In this document: positions 12,089 to 23,500 of the stretch, one piece after another | Layout of the letters: each line of letters starts with the position of its first letter | How positions within the stretch are numbered: position 1 is the stretch's first letter | Translations under genes and position numbers: made by a program | Notes under the pieces: generated by a model | Databases searched by the model: none | What the model was told of the DNA's origin: nothing | Seen by the model: only the letters and a program-made list of their open reading frames with translations | From: Aquila chrysaetos chrysaetos | Lineage: Eukaryota > Chordata > Aves > Accipitriformes > Accipitridae | Length of the DNA stretch: 64,000 bases | Direction: 5' to 3' | NCBI RefSeq assembly: GCF_900496995.4 | Contig: NC_044004.1 | Location: 83,025,538 to 83,089,537 of the forward strand

Positions 12089-12790
12089 CGTGGTGGATGC
12101 TGCTGGGCTTACACAGAACACGTTACTCAAGTTCGTGGTTCACCTTCCAAGGCTAAAACTGTTGAGGTAAAATAAAACACGTGTCTTCTAGGAGCAATGG
12201 TATTTTGGCTGTTATGAATCTTTAGAATTAGCAAAGCCTCTTCTAAGCTTTTGAACTTGACCTTTGGAAGGTTTATATTTTATAAAGCTGTATATGCTTT
12301 AATAAAAGAAGGAAAACTGAATCTGTTCAGATACTGTTTTACTATAAAACTATATGTACTATTGTACATTTATTTCTTTTTTTTTTTTTCTACAACAGCA
12401 TTGTCCTAGAAATGCAGTGCCAAGGGAATTGTTCCACTTGTAACTTGGTTTGTGGAAAGCTTAGCCTGTTTTCATGTTTTTGTCAAAACAATCAAGTAAC
12501 ATCATTATGTAAACAGCTTATTTAAATCATTACAGATATGTATGTCACTATAACTATGTTGGTCTCTGCAGAACCAGTAGTTTACTTGGAGTTGCTGCAG
12601 GAATTTGATGTTTCCAGTTTCTATCGTTCCTTTGGACTGCAAGGAATGGACGGTGATATTTTGTCACTCTACAGATGTGAATTATAAAAAGCTTTTCTGC
12701 CCCTTAAATAACAACAGAATGTCTAGATGTTGTCTTCTGCCTTTTTTTAATTGCCGGAGAGTAATAAATTCAGTCTGACTTTGTAATAAC
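12089..12790 (+). other. NUP54: NUP54 3' UTR
   Basis: This is non-coding sequence downstream of the NUP54 stop, with AATAAA hexamers at 12171, 12301 and 12763. A TG-rich stretch follows the last one, as expected of a cleavage site near 12785. Which signal is used is inferred; several transcript ends are possible. Confidence 0.7.
12763..12768 (+). terminator. NUP54: Candidate distal poly(A) signal of NUP54
   Basis: This is a canonical AATAAA followed by T/GT-rich sequence. Earlier AATAAA copies at 12171-12176 and 12301-12306 could give shorter 3' UTRs. Confidence 0.6.
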
Positions 12791-13371
12791 TTGTGCATGC
12801 TGTTGGCTCTTTCTCAGCTACATCAGTAAAGCAGTGAAACTGCTAACAACTCCAGGTTAATACACTTCACTCTCCTCCAGCCACTGCAGGTAACAGGCTA
12901 TCAAACCTGATGCCCCAGAGCTGCTGCCAAACTAAAACACAAGGTCCTGTCCCTTAGATCCTATCTGGTACCAAATACTGCAGCGCAGTTGGCTACTACA
13001 TGAATTGGAGAGACAGCTTTTCCACCACCTCCCCACCCCCCGAGGTTGCCTTTTTTTTTTTTTCTTCATTACAAAAGTCACTGCAAATAACTGAAACAAA
13101 AATACATTATGGGCTGCAGTAGGAGTTTGTACAGCAGAAACACCTTCAACATGGTAGTGACAGAATCATTTTGTTCACTAGCCACACAAAAAAAAAAAAA
13201 CAAAAAAAAAACCACTTCCATTCACAAAATTTGAAAGATAGAAGAAGAGAAACACAGCCTCAGCATGCTGGAGCCTGTATTGTGCATCAGAAAGAGTATT
13301 TTTGGAAGCACAATTCGATTACAATTGAAAAAAGCATATGTGGAACTCTACTTCGGGGGGAAAAGGATTAG
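12791..13371. other. Spacer between the convergent NUP54 and PPEF2 ends
   Basis: No coding sequence is seen. The stretch has poly(T) near 13051 and A-runs at 13188-13211. It separates the inferred 3' ends of NUP54 (plus) and PPEF2 (minus). Confidence 0.6.
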
Positions 13372-14394
13372 TTTATTTTTGGAAGCATTGTTCCAATTAT
13401 TAAAGTATCTTAAATGTGCAATTCAAGCTCTAGCGTGGCCTGTTCGAAGGAATCGAATGAGGCTAGAATTCTGTTTTTCATGGGCCAGGGTAGCAGTTTA
13501 AGTGAAGACTTCTGCCATCATGCCCCTGCTAGAGTGACTATGCTGCATCTTTGAGTACAAAACATTGGTTTTTTTCTTTGTAAACACATCACTGCCCTGC
13601 CCCTCCCCCCCCCTTTCTAAGCTGTAGTTGTACTATACTTTGAAAATACCTTGAACACACAGCATGGGCACTCTAGCAAGGGGCTACTTGACCTACTACT
13701 GTAGCCTTTGAAAAAGAACTGGTCTCAAAAGATTTCTTAGAAAAGCCTCCCCTGCTAGCGACAGTTTTGCGTGTCTGAGAGGATAGTTTTTTTCAAAGTG
13801 TTGCTCCAGTCGACAGCTTTAGTAGCTTCCAACGTACAGAACAAAGGTATCACAGCAAAGGAGCAACGGAGGTGAAGTAGGTATTATTGCTGAAACAAAC
13901 AGCAATACCCCTAACAGAGTTGACAAACTAGAGAAGGCATGAAACAGCCCAGAACTGGCACTCCAGAAAAAAGTGTGTAATTAAAGGAAAGCTGTGCTCT
14001 AGCAGTTGCTACCAGGTTAAAAAACTGCCTATGAGAAATACCTTTACTTCCATTTTACTACACTTGAACAGACCTGAAACATTTCATCACATGCATTGAC
14101 AAGATCAACAAAGTTGCATCTTCTCTTTGAGCAGGAATTTCTACTTAAAACACTCCTTTTAAAAAACGGCCAGATGGAAGTGCAGCTTATCTATTTTACC
14201 TGTTACAGTCCCCAAATGGATCACAGCTGTGGGCTATGGTGGTCGCTGTTTTCAACCAGTAAGTGCTACAGGTACCTGCCTTCCCTTTTCCAGCTTCGCA
14301 TCTGCAGGCACGCTCTGCGGTGAGGTAGGAAGCGGTCCTCCTGACTTCACAGACAGTCAAAGCATTGGATGTGGCAACCCTCACCAGGTTCTCA
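13350..14394 (-). other. PPEF2: PPEF2 3' UTR (inferred)
   Basis: This is non-coding sequence after the PPEF2 stop, reaching the first clear minus-strand AATAAA at 13377-13372. The exact end is inferred. Confidence 0.5.
13372..13377 (-). terminator. PPEF2: Candidate poly(A) signal of PPEF2
   Basis: TTTATT on the plus strand reads AATAAA on the minus strand, about 1.0 kb after the PPEF2 stop. It faces the NUP54 signals. Confidence 0.5.
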
Positions 14395-14573
14395 CTACTG
14401 TGACTGTTTGACAAGGCGGAAGGCTTCTAGGAACTCGTTGAAGTCAATGTTTCCATCCTTATTGAAATCAATGCTGCGAACTAAGTCGTTGATGCCGTCA
14501 TCCGTGAGTTCAATGTTCATGTGGGAGCTGAACAGCTTCCAGGTTTGGTGGAATTCCTCAAATGAGATGAGAC
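14395..14573 (-). CDS. PPEF2: PPEF2 coding exon 16 (EF-hand 3, stop)
   Basis: This exon follows TCCACAG and encodes [20 protein letters not shown], then a canonical loop [12 protein letters not shown] and [12 protein letters not shown]. The stop TGA is at 14397-14395. Human PPEF2 runs further by a Cys/Ser-rich tail that is missing here. Confidence 0.96.
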
Positions 14574-17500
14574 CTGTGGAGAAGGAAGGCACAGCCACCT
14601 CAGCGCAAGGTCACCACACACACTGCTGCCAGTCAGTCACCGCTCAGCATGCAAGGAGGGACCCCTGCTCAGCTTTGATTTCTCGTCCCACCCCTGCCAC
14701 TTGCGTACCCTGAAGGAAGGAAAGAAACCGCTCATAATCTACATTGCACGTGCTGCAACTGAATTCCCTAGCATGGAGAATGCTGGCTAAAATACAACTT
14801 AAAGGACTAAAGAGACATAATACAATTTGGGAAAACAAAAGAAGGCAAAGACTTGTTTTTTCTCTTTCCCGCAGTAATGTAGTGGAGAGGACTGCTTGAA
14901 AGCAGGTAACACTGAAGATCCCACGTATGCTGCATTACTGGCGTGACTCTCATCACAATTTTTGTTCTGCTGAACTCCTCCGGAACAAACAATTATTAAT
15001 TCTCTACCTGGACTGCACACAGTACTTCAAAATGCATCACGGTTGTGGAAACTTGCAATGACATTGCAGAAGCTCTTAAGGGAGGAGAAAGACCTAAACC
15101 TTAAACCATTAAATAAAAATGCCTTTGTACGTACTAAAGGGAGCCCAAAAGTAGAATGGAATACAATGCAGTGACCACCCCCCCCCGCACACCTGCTTAC
15201 CTGAATGATCTCTGTCTATGATCCTGAATATGGTCTCCAGGTTGGATCTGTTTCGATAAATGACTTCCAGCAAGCTCGACTGGATGTGCTGAAAGACAAC
15301 ACGGTCACACTCCTTCTACCCTTCTGACAGCGCTCTGCTTTCCCTAAGCAGTTACTGCAGACCTTCCCATAAATGAAAAAGTTTACTGCTCTCAAGAGTT
15401 TGCCAGCAATGCACTTGGCATCATGTGTGCCTTATGAAACGGGTTCGTGATGTCTGGACCCTCTGTGCAACTGCATTATAGCACATCAGCAACCTTTCGC
15501 TTCCAGAGATTTTCCGGGCTAACAGAGAAGACAGTGACTTGGGCTACGTTTTGTAACCATTGCAGAGTTAGATTTCCTGGGTGTAATTAAGAAACTGTGA
15601 CTCAGAGAGTGGAATGTAGTTCTCCTACTCAAAAGCCTGCATCCAAAACTACCTCTAGGTTTTGACTTCACATGCATCATCTATTTCTACGATGGACTAA
15701 GTGCCTCTGGACTACTTGAATCCATGCAAGCTTTTCCGTCGACTTCAGTACAATTTTGGATTATACAGGACCTATCCGCTCTGCTTTTGTACCATACTTG
15801 GTTCCGTGTGCTGGGGATCTGGTGAGCTGCTTTGCATCATGCTTTGGTGGAAGGGGGCGAGTCCTTACCTCTTGGCTCCGCTGCTCCATGGCCAAGTCGT
15901 CGAGCCAGGACTTGTATTCCAGCATGCCATCCGCTGTGCTGCGCACCAGCTGCGGTCTCAGCATTCTCCAGGGCAATCCCAGGTGCAAGACTGACTCCAC
16001 TGCTGTCGCCCAATTGCTCAGCGTGATCCTTCCTGTAAGGAAAAGGGAGAGCCATGGAGACCTCTGAGAGATAAGCAGCTCAAAGCACATGAAGGCAACG
16101 TAAAAAGCCTAGACGAGTACGCATATCCAGTCTACTGTGCTGCTGACAGCAACAGCGTTATTTCTCCATGACATACTCGAGCACTTCGGTACAGGAAGAA
16201 AATCTACGTGGCTGTACAGAAATCAGCCACTGCAGGCACAAGTGCACTTGCTGCTCCCCCCAGCCTCAGCAGGCTTTTGATCATTGCAACAAATCAAGGC
16301 CATGGGGCTGCTAACATCTGAACAATGGGAAGACACCAGCTTTGGATATTTCATTATAAATTTGTGGCCTACAGCCAGGGTCACCCTGGAGATCATGGCC
16401 TACACAACTGCACTAGTACTTTGTCAGTGACCCAGGAACATGGAAAAGCCCCTGCTTTAGCCGCTGCTGTAACAGCTGAACTGGACTTTTATGAACAATT
16501 CTGCTGCCAGGGAAGAAAGCAGTTCTACCCACAAAAAAGCAGTTCCAAATGCTGTGTTCCTTTTCTCCCCCAGCCCACAAATGGACAGATCTCAGCAACA
16601 CGTCTTGGTCACTGCACCAGCAGAGCACTCCTGTCAGCCAGAGAATTATGAACTCTCAGCTCCTTCCTTAAGGCTGCTGCCACGGACGACATCCCTCGCT
16701 TTCCTCTTCCCAGTGGTTTTAGAGTCCAGGGCTGAAAAGACTCTAGAGACCACTCAGCCCTTCCCAAGTGACGCAACAGACATGTTCCAGGTCGTCTTTT
16801 CCAGTGTTTCTTCAATACTTCTGTTCCAAAGGGTTCTCCTAGCACCAAGCCTAAATTGCTACACATTAGGCTAATCACGTCTTGCTTTTCCAACACCCCC
16901 TCATTATAATACCACTCTGAGGCATTAACAGGTTCCCAACAGAGACACTGAATAACAGCAAACAGGACCAACGCTCTGGCAAGGTCTGGCACAGCCTCCG
17001 CCCGGGACAGTCGCTGACAACTATCAGTGAGGAGTCTCCCGGCCAGCCACATGCTCAACTTCGCCGCTTCAATCCTGTGCTACTAGAGAATTAACCTGAG
17101 CATCCCTCGGCTCAGATTTACCTGTATTGTCCTTATCATAGGCCTTGAACGCGCTGATAAGGGCTGAAGTGTGAGCAAAGAGCTTTTCCCGCAAGGCTCG
17201 AAAGGCTGACTCCTCCACTCTGCTGATTCTGGAGGATGCAGAAAAGAGAGAAGCACATTAAGGACTTGCCAAGACGCGCAAGAGAAGCTGCACTTTCCCA
17301 GTCCTCTGGCCTGTCCATGCATTGCCCAGACCCTCACACAACTGCTTTGCACAGCTACAGCTGCATCTCAATGCTCATGACAAGGCACTGTGTGCCTGGA
17401 ATCAATCGCTGCATCAATTTGTGAAGTAACAAAGCAGAAGTGAACCTCAGCAAGGGTTGAAAGTTAAAACTTGGCATTGAAAAGAGAAGCTGAAAAATCG

Positions 17501-20500
17501 GCAGTCTGTGAAAAAGAGTCCCCTGCTCATCTTGTAACGCTCCCTCCTCAACCCTTGAGCCTCCCTCAGTAATTTCTGCACAAAGCCTGAGTCTTCCTCC
17601 AGCAGTATGATTTAGTAAATCAAGCTGTGAAAGTTCAGCTCCAGAGTCAGACTTTCTCAAAGCTCCCAAAGTTTTCCCTTTCGGAATTTTGACTTGGTGA
17701 ATACAGAGCAACCAGAAAGCCTTGCCTTTGGGTCATAGTGAGAGTATGGGCCGTCTTGTTCGCTTGGTACTGAACAAAATGGGGAATGAGGTCCGGTCCC
17801 AGCTTCACGTAGGCACCCCTGTTGCTGCCAATCTCATAGTAGTTTGAGGCTGAAAATATGGTCAGCACCTAACGCCCAAAAAAGAGAGGTATTTACAGTC
17901 AGTACATACATCCTCTTATTATATATACATGTATCAGTGAAAACAACACAACCGATCCCATCTGGAGTCAACAGACTGTGAAAGCACCATGTTTTACGTG
18001 GAAAAGGAAGAGCGAGGCAGCGGCTGGCCTGGGAGCCTTGCAGGTGCGAGTTCCTCGAGGGCGGCACTGGTCTCACATGGATCTGGCCACACGCTGGGCT
18101 TCTGCAATTCCACTGTACCTCTCCTGACAACCTTCCACTCTCCACTGCAGTGAGCAGAGTCAAAAGTGCCCCTGTTGAAGTCACTGAAGTGACCGTGAAT
18201 CTTCTGAGAGCACAACTTTGCTGCAGCAGCTTGGTAACACCCTTTTGTACATCATCTTCAGAAACAGCTGCATTAAGGGGTCAATGGCACAAATGGGTTC
18301 AGACCTTTTCTCAGCTACCAGGCACAAGGATGTGCTTTGCCTGCACAACAGATGCCCCCAACAGAGCAGGTGCCTCCAGACTGTCCTGACCTAAGACCTT
18401 GGCTGGGGACACACTTCAGTAACTCCCAATAAGGCTGTTGAACGATTTTGTACGTACTTAACAAAGCCCCATTGGAAGAAATGCAGAGCTGAGACAAGCC
18501 ACCACAGAAACCCCATGCTGGCAGGATGGAAACCCAAGTATCCTTTCACGCTATCCCCCTCACTGACCTTCCTGTTGTGGCAGAACTCGTAGCCTTCTTG
18601 CTTGCACTCATGGGAGCGGATGAGGAACTGCAATTTGTACTTCTCAAGGATCTTCCCTGTCACGTCAGGTCCGAAGTAGCAGCCACCACCCCGCACCGTA
18701 TTTACCCTGCAGCCCTCCTGAGGGATGGGGTCACTCCAGAGAATGTCTAAAATCTGAAAGAGTTGGAAAAGTTCACTGAGTAAAGTATACCCATCGAAGT
18801 AGCAGATAACATCGATCAAAGTTTACTAAGCAGATACAGCTCTATCTCTGAATCCCTCCCTGGACTGCTGCTGTTACCATAGTGCAGGGAAACAGAGATG
18901 TTTCCTGCATCCCAGCTGAACCACCGTACTCTCCGCAGGACTGTCACAGGCCTGGTCCACCACAGAGGTGACAGTATTGTTGGCCTGGAGCTACAGGGAC
19001 ACCCAAAGTGCCTGGGGGAAGAGGGGTGTCCATAAATCAGGCCTGATACAAACCTTCCCTTTGCTGCCTCAAAGATTTCAGAGCCTTGCCTGTCCTCCTC
19101 CATCCCAAACCAGGTCCCAGGGCAAGAACACCCAGCAGATCCTGAGGCCGTGAGCTGGCTTAGCATTAAACTCCTTTGCTCTCTAGCCAGGACATTCCGC
19201 AGCCTCCAGAAATGTAAGTAAGTGCTGACTCAGCAACCACTATTTGGATTAAAGTTTAATCTCTTTAACCCTGACCTCAATATATAGCTTTATGCTGATA
19301 AGGTGTGCAATGCCGGGATGTCATATGTAACATGAAGTAACAATGGTTTCAGAGTGCACAGAAGGGGCTTACAGACAGACTGGTCTAACACAAACAGGAA
19401 ACCAAATTCCCAGGCTCTGACCTGCCTAGCAATCTACTCACAGTGCAGCCTAGCTAAAACCACAAATTCAGTCTGCTCTTAGTACCCAAGATCACCACTC
19501 ACTCATTAGCGAATGACGTGCTCATTCATTACCTACAGAGCTGACTGCAGATAACCCATATAATCACTGGGCTCTACCATCACTCTTGTCTATTATTTCT
19601 CTCCCCTGCAGTGAATCAAGAAAACCTGTTGCCCCACTCTATGCCTAAGCAGCAATTTTATTTGTACAACAACGGATGAGTGCTGTGCTAGGGGCAAATG
19701 CTGGGACAGAGCCTTAAGCACAGAAAGCCAAAAGCCCAGTGAAGAGGCTGACTCGCAAGGGTAGGAGAAGGGCACCAGCAGAACGGCAGCTAGCGCCAGT
19801 CTTGCACACAGCCTACGTTCTCCTACATGACTCTCGTGTGCAGCTCTTCAATTGCTAGGGAACCGTGCCGCAACATGGGCTGGATGTAGTGCAGATATCT
19901 AACAAAATGTCCCCAAGCAGCAAAGATCAATCACGAGCTCACAGTACAGCCCTTCCTGACGGCTTACCACTGAATGATCGATGCCAGGCTGTCTTGGGTT
20001 ACAGAGCACTACGTACAAAACAGCACAAACCCCATTAGCCTGCCCGCTGGCACTTCAACACTTGAGTTGCTCCTTAACTCCACTATACGAAGCAGCAAAA
20101 ATCTCTCTGCAGAGAGGTCTGTGCACTAAGCCACGTATTTTGTACTGAGATTCCTCATAACAGAGAGCAAACCTGCAGGAGGCACCCACAGCCCACCGAG
20201 CTCAGGGCCCCACTTAGACTACTCACCTGCTTCCACTCGTCCTGACGAGTCCAGCACGGCCCATCCAAGTCCGTCAAGGAGACCATGCTGGAGTAGGTGA
20301 GCTCCTCCGACTCCGACTCGCTAATGTCCACCAGCCGGCGGCACCACTCGATTTGCTCCTGTACCGTCTGCCGGACCCACTTGGAAAACTCCAGCCTGTT
20401 GGCCATGCTGGGAGCCTGGGCCGGCCGGGGCTGCAGAGATAAACTGGGGGCTGCCTCGTTCCCTGCTGGGTCAGCCTCTACTTTGCTCTCCCCGTTTAAT

Positions 20501-23500
20501 TCCTGTATTTCCACATTTCTATTCGACTCCTTTCTTTTCTTCCCTCTTAATACAGAAACAAACTGAAAGAGGAAAGAGAGAAAAGAGAGCTGGTCACACC
20601 GCTTGGAAACGTACATCTCCAGCTCTAACATCTTCCGTTGGCAGACCGTCAAGTGACCCAAGCCTCCGAGCCTCAATTCCCTTTGCTGCTGTCAAATGCT
20701 GATTAATTGTGGGAGATTACTAGTGCCATCCTCTCGGATGTGCCATTCTTGGTTTACAGCTGGGGCCCCACATCCGTCCTGACTACAGATCTATCTCTTC
20801 TTCGTTGACTTTGTGCTGCTCAGACATTTCACAAAAGGTAGAGTACTTGGATTTAATCTGCAACAGGAACTGGGCGGCAGAATGAGGGAAGGACTAATGG
20901 CTAATGCAGTGCTTGTCATTACATTTGGAGAAGGGAAGTAGTATTTCTCCACTAGAAAGTGAGGCAGAGGCAAGTTAAACGACTTATCAAAATCCTTTTG
21001 GAAATCTAGGGGAAAAACAGGCTAAGGAACTGTGGGCCAAAGTCTCATCATCTCTGTGTTTTTACAGTCAGCACCAGCACATCTTATTTACCCATGCCCT
21101 TGCCCCCTACTTCCCTGGCTACGATCCTTACATCTTCCAGAAGCCAAGAATGCTTCTTCCCTTCACAGCTCCTGCACACACACTATTAAACCAAAGCGAT
21201 CCACTCCAAGCCTGTGACTAAACACAGTTTGTCTAGGAAGACCATCCTTTAGATTTGTCTCATCAGCAGCCAACTTGACATGTAGAAATAAGCTCCTCAC
21301 CACAAATCAGCAACACTGCTGTTTCTTGCAATATCTAGGTAATAAAACCTACTTTGTTCCTTTGAATTTTCTCAAGCATGTCCAAGTCAGTGGTGTCAGA
21401 GATGCCCCCATGTATAATGAGGACTTTCTGGTCAATCAGGGTGGCCAGGGGCAGCCAGCAGAAGACATTCTGAATCATCTTCAAGATTTTCTTCCCATGC
21501 ACCTAGAAGGACAGGTCAGAAAGGAAAAGATGAAGCATCAAGCCTTCAAAGTCCACATCTCATGTGGTAAAGGAGACACAAACATATGCCTACCTTGTAT
21601 TTCTGCATTACTTCCTTGGTGAAACCATAACTAAAGGAACAGGAGAAAGAAAGTTCAGTGGGATTTCGCAGTGACACCCTTGACATCGCGATCAGCCCCG
21701 CACAGAACCCATACCGTAAATTGACCATGTGGTCCTCATGGTTCCCTCGGTTGAGATGAACCTCCTTCGGATAGATCAAGAGGAAGGTAAAGAGGACAAT
21801 GAGGATCTCGAGGGACTGTTTGCCTCTGTCTACAAAGTCCCCATTGAACACGTAGGACTTGGAAGGAGAAGGAAGGCCATTCTGTAAAAGCAAGGAACAG
21901 GCGGATGTTACAAGAGAGGCCTCCCCATGATCTCCATATACCTCCTCCCCGTAGCTGCACATTCTCTCACTCCTGTCCCAGGTTACCTTATACAATAGAC
22001 CCTGACTCTTATTTTTATCCTGTAGGGTCCCAGTGGCAAATGCACTGAAAAGTGAAAGCTGGCAGTCAGGAAGGGTTACCATTGGTATCAGCGCTTACAA
22101 AAATGTCCACTGGCACTTCGCAAATGTACATGTATATCAGATTTCAAAGTCAGCAAGAGAATAAGCTGCTGCTTTGTGAAGCCATTTAAAACCGACCAAA
22201 TCGACCTGAAGAATCACACAACACGTGAAGGGCCCGATTTTGCAAACGCTTCTCAGCATGACCCGTGCGATACTTCTCACAATGCCTGGCCAGCCTCCCT
22301 CTCCAAATAAGGTGCCTACCTTATAAAATATGAGGAACAAGTCATCCAGCTGGCCGTGCAAGTCTCCTAACAGGCACAAAAAGAAAAGTCACACTATGTT
22401 TACCTTTAACTTAAAAAGACACCAATAAATAGCTTCCTGTGAAGTATCTGCTCTATAAATCAATGACCACTGAAATATTTTGGGAAGTTCAAGGTACAAG
22501 TTTCCTTACACTGAGGCAATGTGCCCGAAGGAAAAGGACATGATGTAAAGGCTTGAGCTGAAGCCTGAGAAGGACAGCAAAAAGCCTACACCAGCTTCTG
22601 AAGACTCTGCTTCAGAAGCTTTGTTCATTTATCTCTTAGGGTGACACAACATGACAGAAGACACTTTTTGACTTTGATCATTACACGGGAGAAAGCTTTG
22701 CATACAAAATAATAATCAAACTAAATTATCATTTAAAGTGATATTGGAGAGAGAGGTTTGTTTTCCAGAAGGTGACTGCATGCAAAAGTCTATGCTAAGT
22801 ACACATTTTTCAGAAATATCTCAAAGTTTAAACATTAGTCCTATTTTCCTAGTAGGAAAATAATGGTGAAAAGCTTTCAAATTTACTTGATAGGACACAA
22901 AGACGTGTTAGTATTCTGGATCTGAATGCATACGCTGCTGGTAATGAAGACTTAGCCAAAACAGCTCCAGGACTTCGTTGTTTAAATAATCCCAGGCCAC
23001 AAAACAGGACAGAAAATGACTGAGTTTTGAGGCCAGTCCTGGACTGGGTGCAGTTTTTGTGGTTTGGTAAAAGGACTCCAAGGTTGGGGTGACAGAACAA
23101 AGACAAATTTGAATTCCAGTTGAAAAATTCTTTAAATCTTTGCTGTAATGTATAACAATTTTAAGAGCCACAGGCCATCATTATCACCCTTCATCTTCCC
23201 TTAGACAAATATATATCCTTATCTTTTCTATCCATACCTCCTCCTCTCCTTGCATTTTTATAATCACTGTGACATCACCACTGCTACAGCAGGCTAAGCC
23301 AAACTGAATGCTACCATCTAGGGGCAGGGTTTGTTAATGACGTATTCCAAAATCTCTCAGGGAAGCCAAAGGCAGGCTATGAAGAGACAAACCACCTTCC
23401 CTCAACACCCCCATCCCGTTCCAGACCAAGCAGAAATAGGACCATGATGCAGACTTGCTCCCTCCAGTCTCCAGGCTAGTCTTCGGAGCAGCTCACATCA

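Noticed and set aside
20960-21055. Possible minus-strand C/D snoRNA in a PPEF2 intron (ATGATGA)
   Set aside because: No CTGA D box was found within the usual distance.
21546-22082. A 178-codon minus-strand frame as one exon
   Set aside because: It joins PPEF2 exons 7 and 8 only by reading through flanking introns. Splice sites and the human protein show two exons; the retention possibility is listed as a finding.
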